From HGM04593 sp045657945 (GTDB taxonomy: Bacteria > Bacteroidota > Bacteroidia > Bacteroidales > Bacteroidaceae), in assembly GCA_045657945.1 (NCBI GenBank), contig JAZOUB010000015.1, forward strand, positions 62,001 through 126,000: a DNA stretch of 64,000 nt, read 5' to 3'. Under the pieces are notes generated by a model, which made no database searches, was not told the origin of the DNA, and worked only from the letters and a program-made list of their open reading frames with translations. Below are positions 16,459-24,382 of this stretch, piece by piece. Within the stretch, counting starts at the first letter, position 1. Every line of letters starts with the position of its first letter. A program made the translations under genes and the position numbers.

Positions 16459-18558
16459 TTATGATATTGCACCCCAATTCCAGTCGTTCATCCTTTTTAT
16501 ATTGCGCAGTCTCTCCCACACGACACGGTACAGCGGATTGTCGCATTGCGGATCGGCCTCAATGACACCACGGGCTACCTCGCGCACAAATTTAAGCAAC
16601 TGCTCGTCACGTGCAAGATTTGCAATTTTCAGATCGAAGGCAATGCCACTCTGTTGTGTACCCTCCATGTCACCGGGACCGCGCAACTTCAAATCGGCCT
16701 CGGCAATCTCAAAGCCATCGTTACTGGATGTCATTATCTCCATGCGCTTGCGCGTATCCTCGGAGAGTTTATAGTCGGTCACCAATATGCAATAAGACTG
16801 CGAAGCACCGCGCCCCACACGGCCACGCAACTGATGCAGCTGCGACAGGCCGAAGCGCTCTGCATTTTCAATTACCATCACCGAGGCATTCGGCACATCC
16901 ACCCCCACCTCTATGACAGTTGTAGATACCAGTATCTGTGTCTCACCCGACGCAAAGCGGCGCATCTCCTCGTCCTTCTCCTTTGGTTTCATCTTGCCAT
17001 GGAGCTTGCTGAGCCTGTAGTCGCAGAACACATTGCACAGTTGTTTGTAACCGTCTTCAAGGTTCTTGAGGTCAAGTTTTTCACTCTCGCTGATGAGAGG
17101 ATATACCACATATGCCTGACGTCCCTCGTTTATCTGCGCACGGATGAATGAATAGAGACTGTCGGTGCGATTGCGGAATATATGCGATGTTGTAATAGGC
17201 TTGCGGCCGGGGGGTAGCTCGTCAATGACTGAGACATCGAGATCGCCATAGAGTGTCATTGCCAATGTACGGGGAATCGGTGTTGCCGTCATCACAAGCA
17301 CATGCGGCGGAATCGTGTTCTTCGCCCACATCTTTGCACGCTGCACAACGCCAAAGCGGTGCTGCTCGTCAATCACCACAATACCAAGATTGTGGAACAC
17401 GACATTGTCCTCAAGTACGGCATGAGTGCCAACAAGAATATCTATACTGCCATCTTCAAGAGCCTCGAAAAGCGGCGCCCTCTCCTTTGCTTTTGTACTG
17501 CCGGTCAACAGTTCTACCCTGACGGGCAATGCTCCCAACATGCGGCGCAGGGTGGCAAAATGCTGTTCGGCAAGAATCTCTGTTGGGGCAAGCAGACAAG
17601 CCTGATAGCCATTGTCCTTGGCCAACAGCATAGACATCAATGCAACAAGCGTCTTGCCACTACCGACATCTCCCTGCAGCAGTCGATTCATCTGTCTTTC
17701 ACTGTTCACATCGGCACGTATCTCCTTGACAACCCTCTTTTGGGCATTTGTCAATTCAAAAGGCAACTGTTCGCTATAAAAACGATTGAACATCTCGCCC
17801 ACCTTGGCAAAACGGTGCCCCACATAACGTGTCTGCCTCTCACGGGCGTAGTGCAGGATGTTAAGCTGTATGAAGAAGAGTTCCTCGAACTTTAGCCTGT
17901 ACTGCGCAAGCTGCAGTTCCTTGCCGTTGCGTGGAAAGTGTATTATGCGCAGGGCGTCGTCAAGCGACATGAGTCCATTCCTCTGCACAATATCCGGCGA
18001 AAGAGTTTCCGGCAACGGATACTTCAGCAGCTCCAGAAGATTCTGCACCAGTTTGAGCATTGCATTGGAGTTCAGGCCACTGCGCTTCATCTTCTCGGTA
18101 GTGTTGTAATAGGGTTGCAGCCCCATAGTGTCGAGTTTCAGCAACGATGCGTCATCAACATCGGGATGGGCAATGTTCACCCTGCCGTTAAACATGGAGG
18201 GTTTACCAAAGACCACATACTGCGTGTTGAGTTTCAGACGGTTCTTCACAAACTTTATGCCCCTGAACCAGACAAGATCGACAAAAGCCGTACCATCGGT
18301 GAAATGCGCCACAAGACGACGCGATGCACCCTCGCCCATCTCCTCAAACGAACGTATCTCACCCAGTAGCTGCACATGCTGCAACTGGCCGCCAAGTTCG
18401 CTCACTTTGAACACACGGCTGCGGTCAATATATTTATAGGGGAAATAGTAGAGTAAATCATACAGGGAGCGTATGTTCAGTTCCCTGCTGAGCAGCGTGG
18501 CACGCTGTTCGCCCACACCGGGCAGAAATTTTATATCCCTTGTTGCGATATCCAGCAT
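16459..18558 (-). CDS. recG: ATP-dependent DNA helicase RecG
   Basis: Remodels stalled replication forks and Holliday junctions. 699 residues. The N-terminal wedge/OB part opens with IKFLPGVGEQRA. Walker A GDVGSGKT is at 296-303 and DEQH at 397-400. TATPIPRTLAMTLYGDLD, and the C-terminal QLRGRVGRG and DLKLRGPGDMEGTQQSG, are characteristic. Its start lies 28 bp inside ispD, and it ends the pdxJ-to-recG directon. Confidence 0.96.
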   Translation of the reverse strand: MLDIATRDIKFLPGVGEQRATLLSRELNIRSLYDLLYYFPYKYIDRSRVFKVSELGGQLQHVQLLGEIRSFEEMGEGASRRLVAHFTDGTAFVDLVWFRGIKFVKNRLKLNTQYVVFGKPSMFNGRVNIAHPDVDDASLLKLDTMGLQPYYNTTEKMKRSGLNSNAMLKLVQNLLELLKYPLPETLSPDIVQRNGLMSLDDALRIIHFPRNGKELQLAQYRLKFEELFFIQLNILHYARERQTRYVGHRFAKVGEMFNRFYSEQLPFELTNAQKRVVKEIRADVNSERQMNRLLQGDVGSGKTLVALMSMLLAKDNGYQACLLAPTEILAEQHFATLRRMLGALPVRVELLTGSTKAKERAPLFEALEDGSIDILVGTHAVLEDNVVFHNLGIVVIDEQHRFGVVQRAKMWAKNTIPPHVLVMTATPIPRTLAMTLYGDLDVSVIDELPPGRKPITTSHIFRNRTDSLYSFIRAQINEGRQAYVVYPLISESEKLDLKNLEDGYKQLCNVFCDYRLSKLHGKMKPKEKDEEMRRFASGETQILVSTTVIEVGVDVPNASVMVIENAERFGLSQLHQLRGRVGRGASQSYCILVTDYKLSEDTRKRMEIMTSSNDGFEIAEADLKLRGPGDMEGTQQSGIAFDLKIANLARDEQLLKFVREVARGVIEADPQCDNPLYRVVWERLRNIKRMNDWNWGAIS

Positions 18559-19229
18559 CCCATCAATGTCTTGGCTACAAGCATATCAAATGGAGTCGTA
18601 ATCTTTATATTCTCACGGTTACCCTCGACACCTGTGACAGTTTCACCAAGAGCCTCAACAACCGATGCATCGTCGGTAAAACTCTCCACAAAGCGTTGTT
18701 CGTATGCACGACGCAAAAGCGACAGCTTGAACACTTGAGGTGTCTGCACAAGGCGATACCTGTCGCGAGGAACGACCTCTGTCACGCCATTGCATCCGAC
18801 GATATGGCGCAGACTGTCCTGCACATCGATCATCGGTATTGCCGAGCCATGCACCCACGCCTGTGCAAAACAGTCGTCAAGCACTCTTGGCGACACAAAA
18901 GGACGCACACCGTCATGCACGCCGACAAGAGCATCGGTAATATCATCGACTTGAGCCAAGCCGTTCTGCACTGAATGGAAGCGTGTCGAGCCACCCTGTG
19001 CCAGAATCAAAGGCACTGCAAAAGAGTGCTCCTTGCAAAGTTGCTTCCATAATTCAATATGCTGTGCCGGAAGCACTAATATAAGCTGCATGGTAGGGTC
19101 AATGGCATTCAGATGCTCCAAGGTAACCATTACCAACGGTTTGCCGGCAAGCAACTGGAACTGCTTTGGCATTTCGCCACCCATGCGGGTACCCTTGCCC
19201 CCTGCAACTACTATAAGATACCTTTTCAT
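18531..19229 (-). CDS. ispD: 2-C-methyl-D-erythritol 4-phosphate cytidylyltransferase
   Basis: Couples CTP to MEP in the isoprenoid pathway, after Dxr. 232 residues. The N-terminal nucleotide-binding AGGKGTRMGGEMPKQF (family AGGxGxRMgxxxPKQ) is clear, and VHDGVRPFVSP is the conserved middle motif. TDDASVVEALG near the C-terminus is also typical. Lies 15 bp after the DJ-1-like gene. Confidence 0.95.
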   Translation of the reverse strand: MKRYLIVVAGGKGTRMGGEMPKQFQLLAGKPLVMVTLEHLNAIDPTMQLILVLPAQHIELWKQLCKEHSFAVPLILAQGGSTRFHSVQNGLAQVDDITDALVGVHDGVRPFVSPRVLDDCFAQAWVHGSAIPMIDVQDSLRHIVGCNGVTEVVPRDRYRLVQTPQVFKLSLLRRAYEQRFVESFTDDASVVEALGETVTGVEGNRENIKITTPFDMLVAKTLMGCWISQQGI

Positions 19230-19244
19230 AAGATTTGTCCTTTA

Positions 19245-19790
19245 TCAGAATTGCATTTGAGAACGAAGTGTCTCAACTACCTGCGCACCACAGAAACGCT
19301 CTACAATGGCAAAACCAAAGCAGAACGAGGCAGCGGGACCACAGGCTGTAATGACATTGCCGTCCTTTTCTACTGCGGTTGCTGTATATTCGGCGCCAAA
19401 CAGGTCACCCTCGCAACCAGGGTAACAAGTGGCCTTCTTTCCTTTGAGAATTCCAATGCGTCCAAAGACCATTGGAGCTGCGCATATAGCGGCAACCAAT
19501 GTTCCGTGCGAACATGCATCAACCAACAATGCACGCAGTGGTCCGTGAGCCGAAAGGTTGTCGGTTCCAACACCGCCACCCGGCAGCACAAGCGCATCGG
19601 CGTCGCCAAAGGTTACAGCCTCATAGACCTCGTCGGCCACAACTGTAACATTCTGAGCCGAGACAACCTCCTTGCGTCCCATGATTGACACTGTCACCAC
19701 CTGCAGGCCTGCACGGCGCATTACATCAACGGGAGCCAAAGCCTCAACGGTCTCAAAGCCGTCGGCCAGGAAAACATATACTTTATTCAT
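19245..19790 (-). CDS. DJ-1/PfpI family protein
   Basis: 181 residues of the flavodoxin-like DJ-1 fold. FLADGFETVEALAPVDVMRR contains the conserved acid. AICAAPMVFG carries the nucleophile-elbow Cys, preceded by LVLPGGGVGTDNL. Relatives (YajL, ThiJ annotations) have been linked to chaperone or deglycase activity, still debated. Starts 1 bp after tonB; the substrate cannot be told from sequence. Confidence 0.9.
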   Translation of the reverse strand: MNKVYVFLADGFETVEALAPVDVMRRAGLQVVTVSIMGRKEVVSAQNVTVVADEVYEAVTFGDADALVLPGGGVGTDNLSAHGPLRALLVDACSHGTLVAAICAAPMVFGRIGILKGKKATCYPGCEGDLFGAEYTATAVEKDGNVITACGPAASFCFGFAIVERFCGAQVVETLRSQMQF

Positions 19791-19791
19791 A

Positions 19792-20640
19792 TCATTCAGT
19801 CAATTTAAAGTTATAGGTAATTGTACCATGCTGGTTATTAAGACCATCAATGCTATTGAAAGTCGTGTTTCTGGCAGCTCTCAAGGCCGCATCGCGCAAA
19901 GCTTTGTTTGCATTGATTGTCCTTTTGTCTATTTCGGCTGAAATAACCTTGCCGTTAGGAGCAACTGTTATAGCCACGATAATAGTACCTTCATCCTGAA
20001 TATTATATGACGGCACTACAAGGCCATCACGACCCGGTTGGCGACCCTCAAGGTCGAATCCGATTCCCACGCCGCTCTTTTGTCCGGCTGTTGAGTTACC
20101 TTCGGGCGAGCCTATTGAAGCCTCTTTCTTTTCACTCTTCTCAGCCTTGTTCATCTTGCTTCCCTTGTTGAAAGCATTGGCAATTGAATTCTCGGCATTC
20201 TTGCGAGTCTCCTCCTCTATGCGCTCACGCTCCTTGCGTTCAGCCTCCTCTTTCTCTTTTTGAATCTGCTCGGGAGTCTTCTCAGCTTTCTTTGGTTTTT
20301 CAGGCTCTTTCGGTTTCTCCTTCTGCGGTTTCACTTTCTTGGGTTCTTCGGTTGGCAATGCGATGCTCTCCTCAGTGTCCTGTGTAATGATAGGTTCCTC
20401 GGGAGTTGGAGCAACCGGTCTGGTGGGTGGTGGTGTTGTATTCACCACCGGTTTCGGCGCTGCGACAGGCTTGTCAAGCGTACCATCCTCAATATCAACA
20501 CCCAGCATAACCTCAACACCCTTTTCGGGAGGAGTGGGAGGAGTCTTCAACACCAGAAAATACAACAGCAAGCCAAGTACCACATGCACAAGCACTGTAC
20601 CGGCAACACCTATTATCTTCTCTTCAGGAAATTTCTTCAT
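19792..20640 (-). CDS. tonB: TonB family energy transducer
   Basis: 282 residues from the ATG at 20640, which overlaps the exbD stop (TGATG). One N-terminal membrane anchor (about 12-32, VLVHVVLGLLLYFLVL), a long Pro/Lys/Glu-rich periplasm-spanning region (about 35-160), and a C-terminal TonB-like domain (about 200-282, IIVAITVAPNGKVISAEID). It would link ExbB/ExbD proton flow to outer-membrane transporters. The C-terminal domain resembles TolA/TonB hybrids of Bacteroidota; the partner receptor is not in the window. Confidence 0.9.
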   Translation of the reverse strand: MKKFPEEKIIGVAGTVLVHVVLGLLLYFLVLKTPPTPPEKGVEVMLGVDIEDGTLDKPVAAPKPVVNTTPPPTRPVAPTPEEPIITQDTEESIALPTEEPKKVKPQKEKPKEPEKPKKAEKTPEQIQKEKEEAERKERERIEEETRKNAENSIANAFNKGSKMNKAEKSEKKEASIGSPEGNSTAGQKSGVGIGFDLEGRQPGRDGLVVPSYNIQDEGTIIVAITVAPNGKVISAEIDKRTINANKALRDAALRAARNTTFNSIDGLNNQHGTITYNFKLTE

Positions 20641-21053
20641 CACTTGCTGTCGGGGCGGCGTGTAGCCAGCACCATCTTGTATTTGTTCTCGTTAGCAATA
20701 TTAAGTACCTTTACGACCTCGCTGTAGGGGATGTCTTCATCGGCATAAAGTGCAACAAACATCTCTGAATCCTTCGCGCTGCACTCGGCAAGGAAAGCAG
20801 CCACCTCGGTCTCCTCAATCTGCGTCACCTCCTCTTTACCCCACTGGGCATAGTATGTAAGGTCTTTCTTTATTGTTATTCGCGCCATAGGCTGTGTATG
20901 CGCCCTCTCCTTCCCCTGAGGCAGGTTTACCTTTATGGCATTTGGTACCACAATGGTAGATGTAAGCATGAAGAATATCAACAATAGGAATATAATATCC
21001 GTCATTGACGACATTGAAAAAATGCCTATGGCTTTGGTTCTACGCTTTATCAT
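20640..21053 (-). CDS. exbD: ExbD/TolR biopolymer transport protein
   Basis: 137 residues. One membrane helix (about 14-34) with the proton-path Asp in SMTDIIFLLLIFFM, followed by a periplasmic domain (VNLPQGK, then VALYADEDIPYSEVVKVLNI). Forms the proton channel with ExbB that drives TonB. It lies between exbB (15 bp) and tonB (1-bp overlap). Confidence 0.95.
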   Translation of the reverse strand: MIKRRTKAIGIFSMSSMTDIIFLLLIFFMLTSTIVVPNAIKVNLPQGKERAHTQPMARITIKKDLTYYAQWGKEEVTQIEETEVAAFLAECSAKDSEMFVALYADEDIPYSEVVKVLNIANENKYKMVLATRRPDSK

Positions 21054-21068
21054 AGCATTTTACACTGA

Positions 21069-21893
21069 TTAAATTTCGGGAACATTGAAAACCACGGATG
21101 AATCCTGTTTTTCAGGTTCATCTGCAACCTTCACGTCTGTTTCATCAGCAACCTTTACAACTGTCACATCAGCCACAGCAGGAGCCGCATCCTCTTTTGT
21201 CTCTACCACAATCTCAAGGAAAGAGATAATGTCTGCCTCCATTGAGTTCTGCACCTTGTCAACCCTTGAAACCAGATAGTTATAGGCAAATATTGCAACA
21301 ATACCCACAATAAGACCGCCGACAGTTGTCACCATCGCCTCGTATATACCTCCCGACAAAGAAGAGACCTCAATGTTGTCACCGGCCTGTGACATGTTCC
21401 AGAATGCCTGCACCATACCGGTTACTGTACCCAAGAAACCGAGCATGGGGGCAACGGCCGAAATTGTGGACAACACGGGCAAGCCCTTCTCCAATGCCGC
21501 AATTTCAAGACCGGCACTGTTATCAAGCGCCTGACGGATTGAGGCATTGTCAAGGCGGTAATCCTTCACACCTTTTGCAAGAATGCGCGAAATGGGAGTA
21601 TTTACCTTATTGCAATAGTTGATTGCCGATTTGAAATCCTTCTCCTTTATATTATCGTGCAGACGCGCCAACAAAGAGGGGTTCTTCTGCGCCGCATTAC
21701 GTAGCGCCATGAAACGCTCAAAGAAGATATATACGCCAATAATAGACAAGATGGCAAGGATTATCATTATCCAACCGCCTTTCATGGCCAAATCAAGTAC
21801 ATTAAGACTCTCTTGAGCTGTTCCCGTAGCAGGCGACAGTGTGCTTGCCAACGAATCGCCAACAATAGTAAGTGTATCGGTATTCATTATCAT
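21069..21893 (-). CDS. exbB: ExbB/MotA/TolQ proton channel protein
   Basis: 274 residues with three membrane helices (about 35-55, 145-170, 195-220). GLEIAALEKGLPVLSTISAVAPMLG and FLGTVTGMVQAF are the family core. The C-terminal ~35 residues are acidic with a repeated VKVADE/DVKVADE element. First of the ExbB-ExbD-TonB set, 12 bp after pdxJ. Confidence 0.95.
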   Translation of the reverse strand: MIMNTDTLTIVGDSLASTLSPATGTAQESLNVLDLAMKGGWIMIILAILSIIGVYIFFERFMALRNAAQKNPSLLARLHDNIKEKDFKSAINYCNKVNTPISRILAKGVKDYRLDNASIRQALDNSAGLEIAALEKGLPVLSTISAVAPMLGFLGTVTGMVQAFWNMSQAGDNIEVSSLSGGIYEAMVTTVGGLIVGIVAIFAYNYLVSRVDKVQNSMEADIISFLEIVVETKEDAAPAVADVTVVKVADETDVKVADEPEKQDSSVVFNVPEI

Positions 21894-21905
21894 TTGTGTT
21901 TTTAA

Positions 21906-22625
21906 TTATTTTTTAAGACAATCCTTGTAAGCTGCAATTGTAGCCTCAAGTCCCATGTAAAGCGCATCGCATATCAGCGCGTGTCCAATCGACACCTCAT
22001 CGACCCAAGGAATCACATCGGTGAAGAACTTGAGGTTCTCGAGGCTAAGGTCATGACCGGCATTCAGCCCGATACCCAACTGTCTTACACGCTTTGCAGT
22101 CTCAAGGAACGGTGCTATTGCGGCATCCCGGTCAGTTGCATATCCATGTGCATAAGGCCCGGTATATAACTCCACCCTGTCGGCACCAGCCTCTGCTGCA
22201 AACTCGGCCATGCGCACATCGGCATCAATGAAGATGGAACTGCGTATTCCGGCTTCTCTCAACTCATTGAGCACATCACGAAGGAACATTTGCTCTTTTT
22301 CGGTATCCCAACCACTGTTCGAGGTGAGCTGCTCCGGCTTATCGGGAACAAGAGTCACCTGCGAAGGACGCACACGCAACACAAGATCAAGGAAATCCCT
22401 TGACGGATAACCCTCGATGTTGAACTCGGTGCGTAGCACTGCCTGCAAAGCCGGCACATCGGCACGGCGTATGTGTCTCTCGTCGGGACGGGGATGCACC
22501 GTTATGCCATCCGCGCCAAAGGCCTCACAGTCCTTTGCCACTTTTATAATATCGGGATTATTGCCACCACGGGCATTCCTGATGGTTGCAACCTTGTTGA
22601 TGTTTACGCTGAGTTTAGTCCTCAT
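21906..22625 (-). CDS. pdxJ: Pyridoxine 5'-phosphate synthase
   Basis: Condenses DXP with 3-amino-2-oxopropyl phosphate to make pyridoxine 5'-phosphate. 239 residues from the ATG at 22625. LSVNINKVATIRNARGG is the family start and ITVHPRPDERHIR follows with catalytic residues. VTLVPDKPEQLTSNSGWD and GLNAGHDLSLENL are further hallmarks. It leads the minus-strand directon that ends with recG and is divergent from nadK. Confidence 0.96.
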   Translation of the reverse strand: MRTKLSVNINKVATIRNARGGNNPDIIKVAKDCEAFGADGITVHPRPDERHIRRADVPALQAVLRTEFNIEGYPSRDFLDLVLRVRPSQVTLVPDKPEQLTSNSGWDTEKEQMFLRDVLNELREAGIRSSIFIDADVRMAEFAAEAGADRVELYTGPYAHGYATDRDAAIAPFLETAKRVRQLGIGLNAGHDLSLENLKFFTDVIPWVDEVSIGHALICDALYMGLEATIAAYKDCLKK

Positions 22626-22683
22626 ATTCACTTATTTATAATCAAAATACCCCAATCCAAGGGACATTTTCTCATTTATACTG

Positions 22684-22691
22684 CAAAAATA
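22684..22691 (-). promoter_or_regulatory. Predicted -7 element for pdxJ-recG directon
   Basis: Minus strand TATTTTTG at 22691-22684, 58 bp before the pdxJ ATG; no clear -33 element is visible. Confidence 0.4.
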
Positions 22692-22725
22692 GCACAAATA
22701 AAAAAAATTATATTATAATTTGTCT

Positions 22726-22733
22726 TAATTTTG
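22726..22733 (+). promoter_or_regulatory. Predicted -7 element for nadK
   Basis: TAATTTTG at 22726-22733, 29 bp before the chosen nadK ATG. Its position argues against using an in-frame TTG at 22736 as the start. The region between the two divergent elements is almost pure A/T. Confidence 0.45.
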
Positions 22734-22762
22734 TATTGGAAACCAAGAAGCTGTTTAGATTT

Positions 22763-23635
22763 ATGAAGTTTGCAATATTTGGGAACAAGCACCAGACAAA
22801 GAAATCGGAGAGCATCGGAGAACTATTCGAGGCCATTACAAAGCGTGGCGACAGCTATGCCATTGACAAGCCTTTCTATGATTTCTTGTGCGAAGAGGGA
22901 ATTGCACAGCCAACAGCCAGTGAGTTAATCACCGACGACAACTTCACGGCCGACGTTGCCATAAGTTTCGGTGGCGACGGCACATTGTTACGCACAGCAA
23001 GCCGCGTGGGCAAAAAACAGATTCCCGTATTTGGCATAAACGCAGGACGCCTGGGATTCCTCACTGCAACATCAAACGAGAACCTCGACAACATAATCGG
23101 CAACATTCATGATGGGGAGTATGACATTGAACAACACATACTCATTGAGGCGAGCACAAACGGAGCAGAATTGAAGAGCTACCCGTTTGCCCTTAACGAG
23201 ATTGCTATCATGAAGCACGACAGTTCTTCCATGATAACCCTGAAAGCAACCCTTAACGGATGCGACACTATCACATACCAAGCCGACGGGCTCATTGTAG
23301 CTACCCCTTCGGGCTCAACAGGATACTCACTGAGCGTTGGCGGACCAATCATCGCCCCCGATGCCAATGTACTGACATTAACACCTATTGCACCTCACAG
23401 CCTCAGCGCAAGGCCTTTGATTGTCGGCGACAATACCAGCATTGAAATCAGCGTGAACAGCCGTAGCGGCAACTACCTGATTGCCATTGACGGCCGCAAC
23501 GAGAGTTGCGACGAGAACACCACAGTAACAATAAAGAAGGCAAGCTATAGACAGCTCATAATCCGCCGTCGCGAACACTCGTTCATACACAACTTACAGG
23601 AGAAACTGATGTGGGGTGCCGACATAAGGGAGTAA
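22763..23635 (+). CDS. nadK: NAD kinase
   Basis: Phosphorylates NAD to NADP. 290 residues from the ATG at 22763 (MKFAIFGNKHQ, the usual Bacteroidales opening). The GGDGTLLR motif carries the catalytic Asp. The conserved NEIAI follows, and TPSGSTGYSLSVGGPI is the NAD-binding loop. IAPHSLSARPLIV is also typical. Stands alone downstream of a divergent promoter region. Confidence 0.96.
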   Translation: MKFAIFGNKHQTKKSESIGELFEAITKRGDSYAIDKPFYDFLCEEGIAQPTASELITDDNFTADVAISFGGDGTLLRTASRVGKKQIPVFGINAGRLGFLTATSNENLDNIIGNIHDGEYDIEQHILIEASTNGAELKSYPFALNEIAIMKHDSSSMITLKATLNGCDTITYQADGLIVATPSGSTGYSLSVGGPIIAPDANVLTLTPIAPHSLSARPLIVGDNTSIEISVNSRSGNYLIAIDGRNESCDENTTVTIKKASYRQLIIRRREHSFIHNLQEKLMWGADIRE

Positions 23636-23718
23636 GAATGGTTCAAAACCCGCATTCACCTGCCGGAATTGCAAATAAAATCACTAATCCGTGATTTATT
23701 AACAAAAATTAACAACCA

Positions 23719-23752
23719 GGGGGGGTAAATCCATGCATTATGCATATTTTTG
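23719..23752 (+). promoter_or_regulatory. Predicted promoter of gene 23791-24309, with a G7 tract
   Basis: TATTTTTG at 23745-23752 matches the -7 consensus. A run of seven G (23719-23725) lies where the -33 element would be expected, so there is no recognisable -33. The palindrome ATGCATTATGCAT (23732-23744) fills the spacer just before the -7. Confidence 0.4.
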
Positions 23753-23790
23753 CGAAAACGGACATTCACATTTCAAAAATATCATTTGCA

Positions 23791-24309
23791 ATGAAACGGT
23801 ACATTTTTCTATTGCTATTTGTGTTTAGTGGCATAAATGCCATGGCACAGGAGTTTTCCCAGAACACATTTGACAAAAAGCCTATTGACATCCGTGGAAG
23901 CAAGGTGTATGTTGACGGGCAGAAGCTCGACAAGTACAGCGCTGCGGCCTGCTTCTCTTCGCTTGACGGCGTGGACAGGAGCTATGATTACCTCAATTAC
24001 AGGAGAGGTTACAAGACCGGTCTTGGACTGACAATCGGTGGCGCTGCAATGATACCTGTGGGCTATGGTATGTTCTTGGGTGGATTTATTTGGGCATGGA
24101 CAAGCGATGGTGACATATCTTTTGCATGTGCAGAAGCAACCATGTTTCTTGGCATCGGCTCCATGGTTGCTGGTGCAGCGTGCTTCATTGCCGGAATACC
24201 CACACTCTGTGTTTACAAGACACGCCTCAACCGCCTTGAGAAGAAATACAACACATCACTGCAGATTGGAACTTCACCCAATGGACTGGCACTGACAATC
24301 AGCTTCTGA
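23791..24309 (+). CDS. Exported small membrane protein, unknown function
   Basis: 172 residues from the ATG at 23791; a longer in-frame start at 23740 overlaps the promoter and delays the signal peptide, so I rejected it. Signal peptide about 1-20 (MKRYIFLLLFVFSGINAMAQ). A short globular part (ISGSKVYVDGQKL-like, RGSKVYVDGQKLDKYSAAA) precedes two Gly/Ala-rich membrane segments (about 83-107 and 115-138). It ends with a basic amphipathic stretch and NGLALTISF. No family recognised. Ends at a bidirectional terminator. Confidence 0.82.
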   Translation: MKRYIFLLLFVFSGINAMAQEFSQNTFDKKPIDIRGSKVYVDGQKLDKYSAAACFSSLDGVDRSYDYLNYRRGYKTGLGLTIGGAAMIPVGYGMFLGGFIWAWTSDGDISFACAEATMFLGIGSMVAGAACFIAGIPTLCVYKTRLNRLEKKYNTSLQIGTSPNGLALTISF

Positions 24310-24326
24310 CAACACACAAGAATATG

Positions 24327-24363
24327 AAAATATCCTGTTCCATCACAAGGAGCAGGATATTTT
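24327..24363. terminator. Bidirectional terminator between convergent genes
   Basis: AAAATATCCTGTTCC (24327-24341) pairs with GGAGCAGGATATTTT (24349-24363) around a 7-nt loop; one G-U pair. A/T-rich ends give U-runs for both flanking genes. Confidence 0.8.
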
Positions 24364-24382
24364 ATTTATAGATGCAACGATT

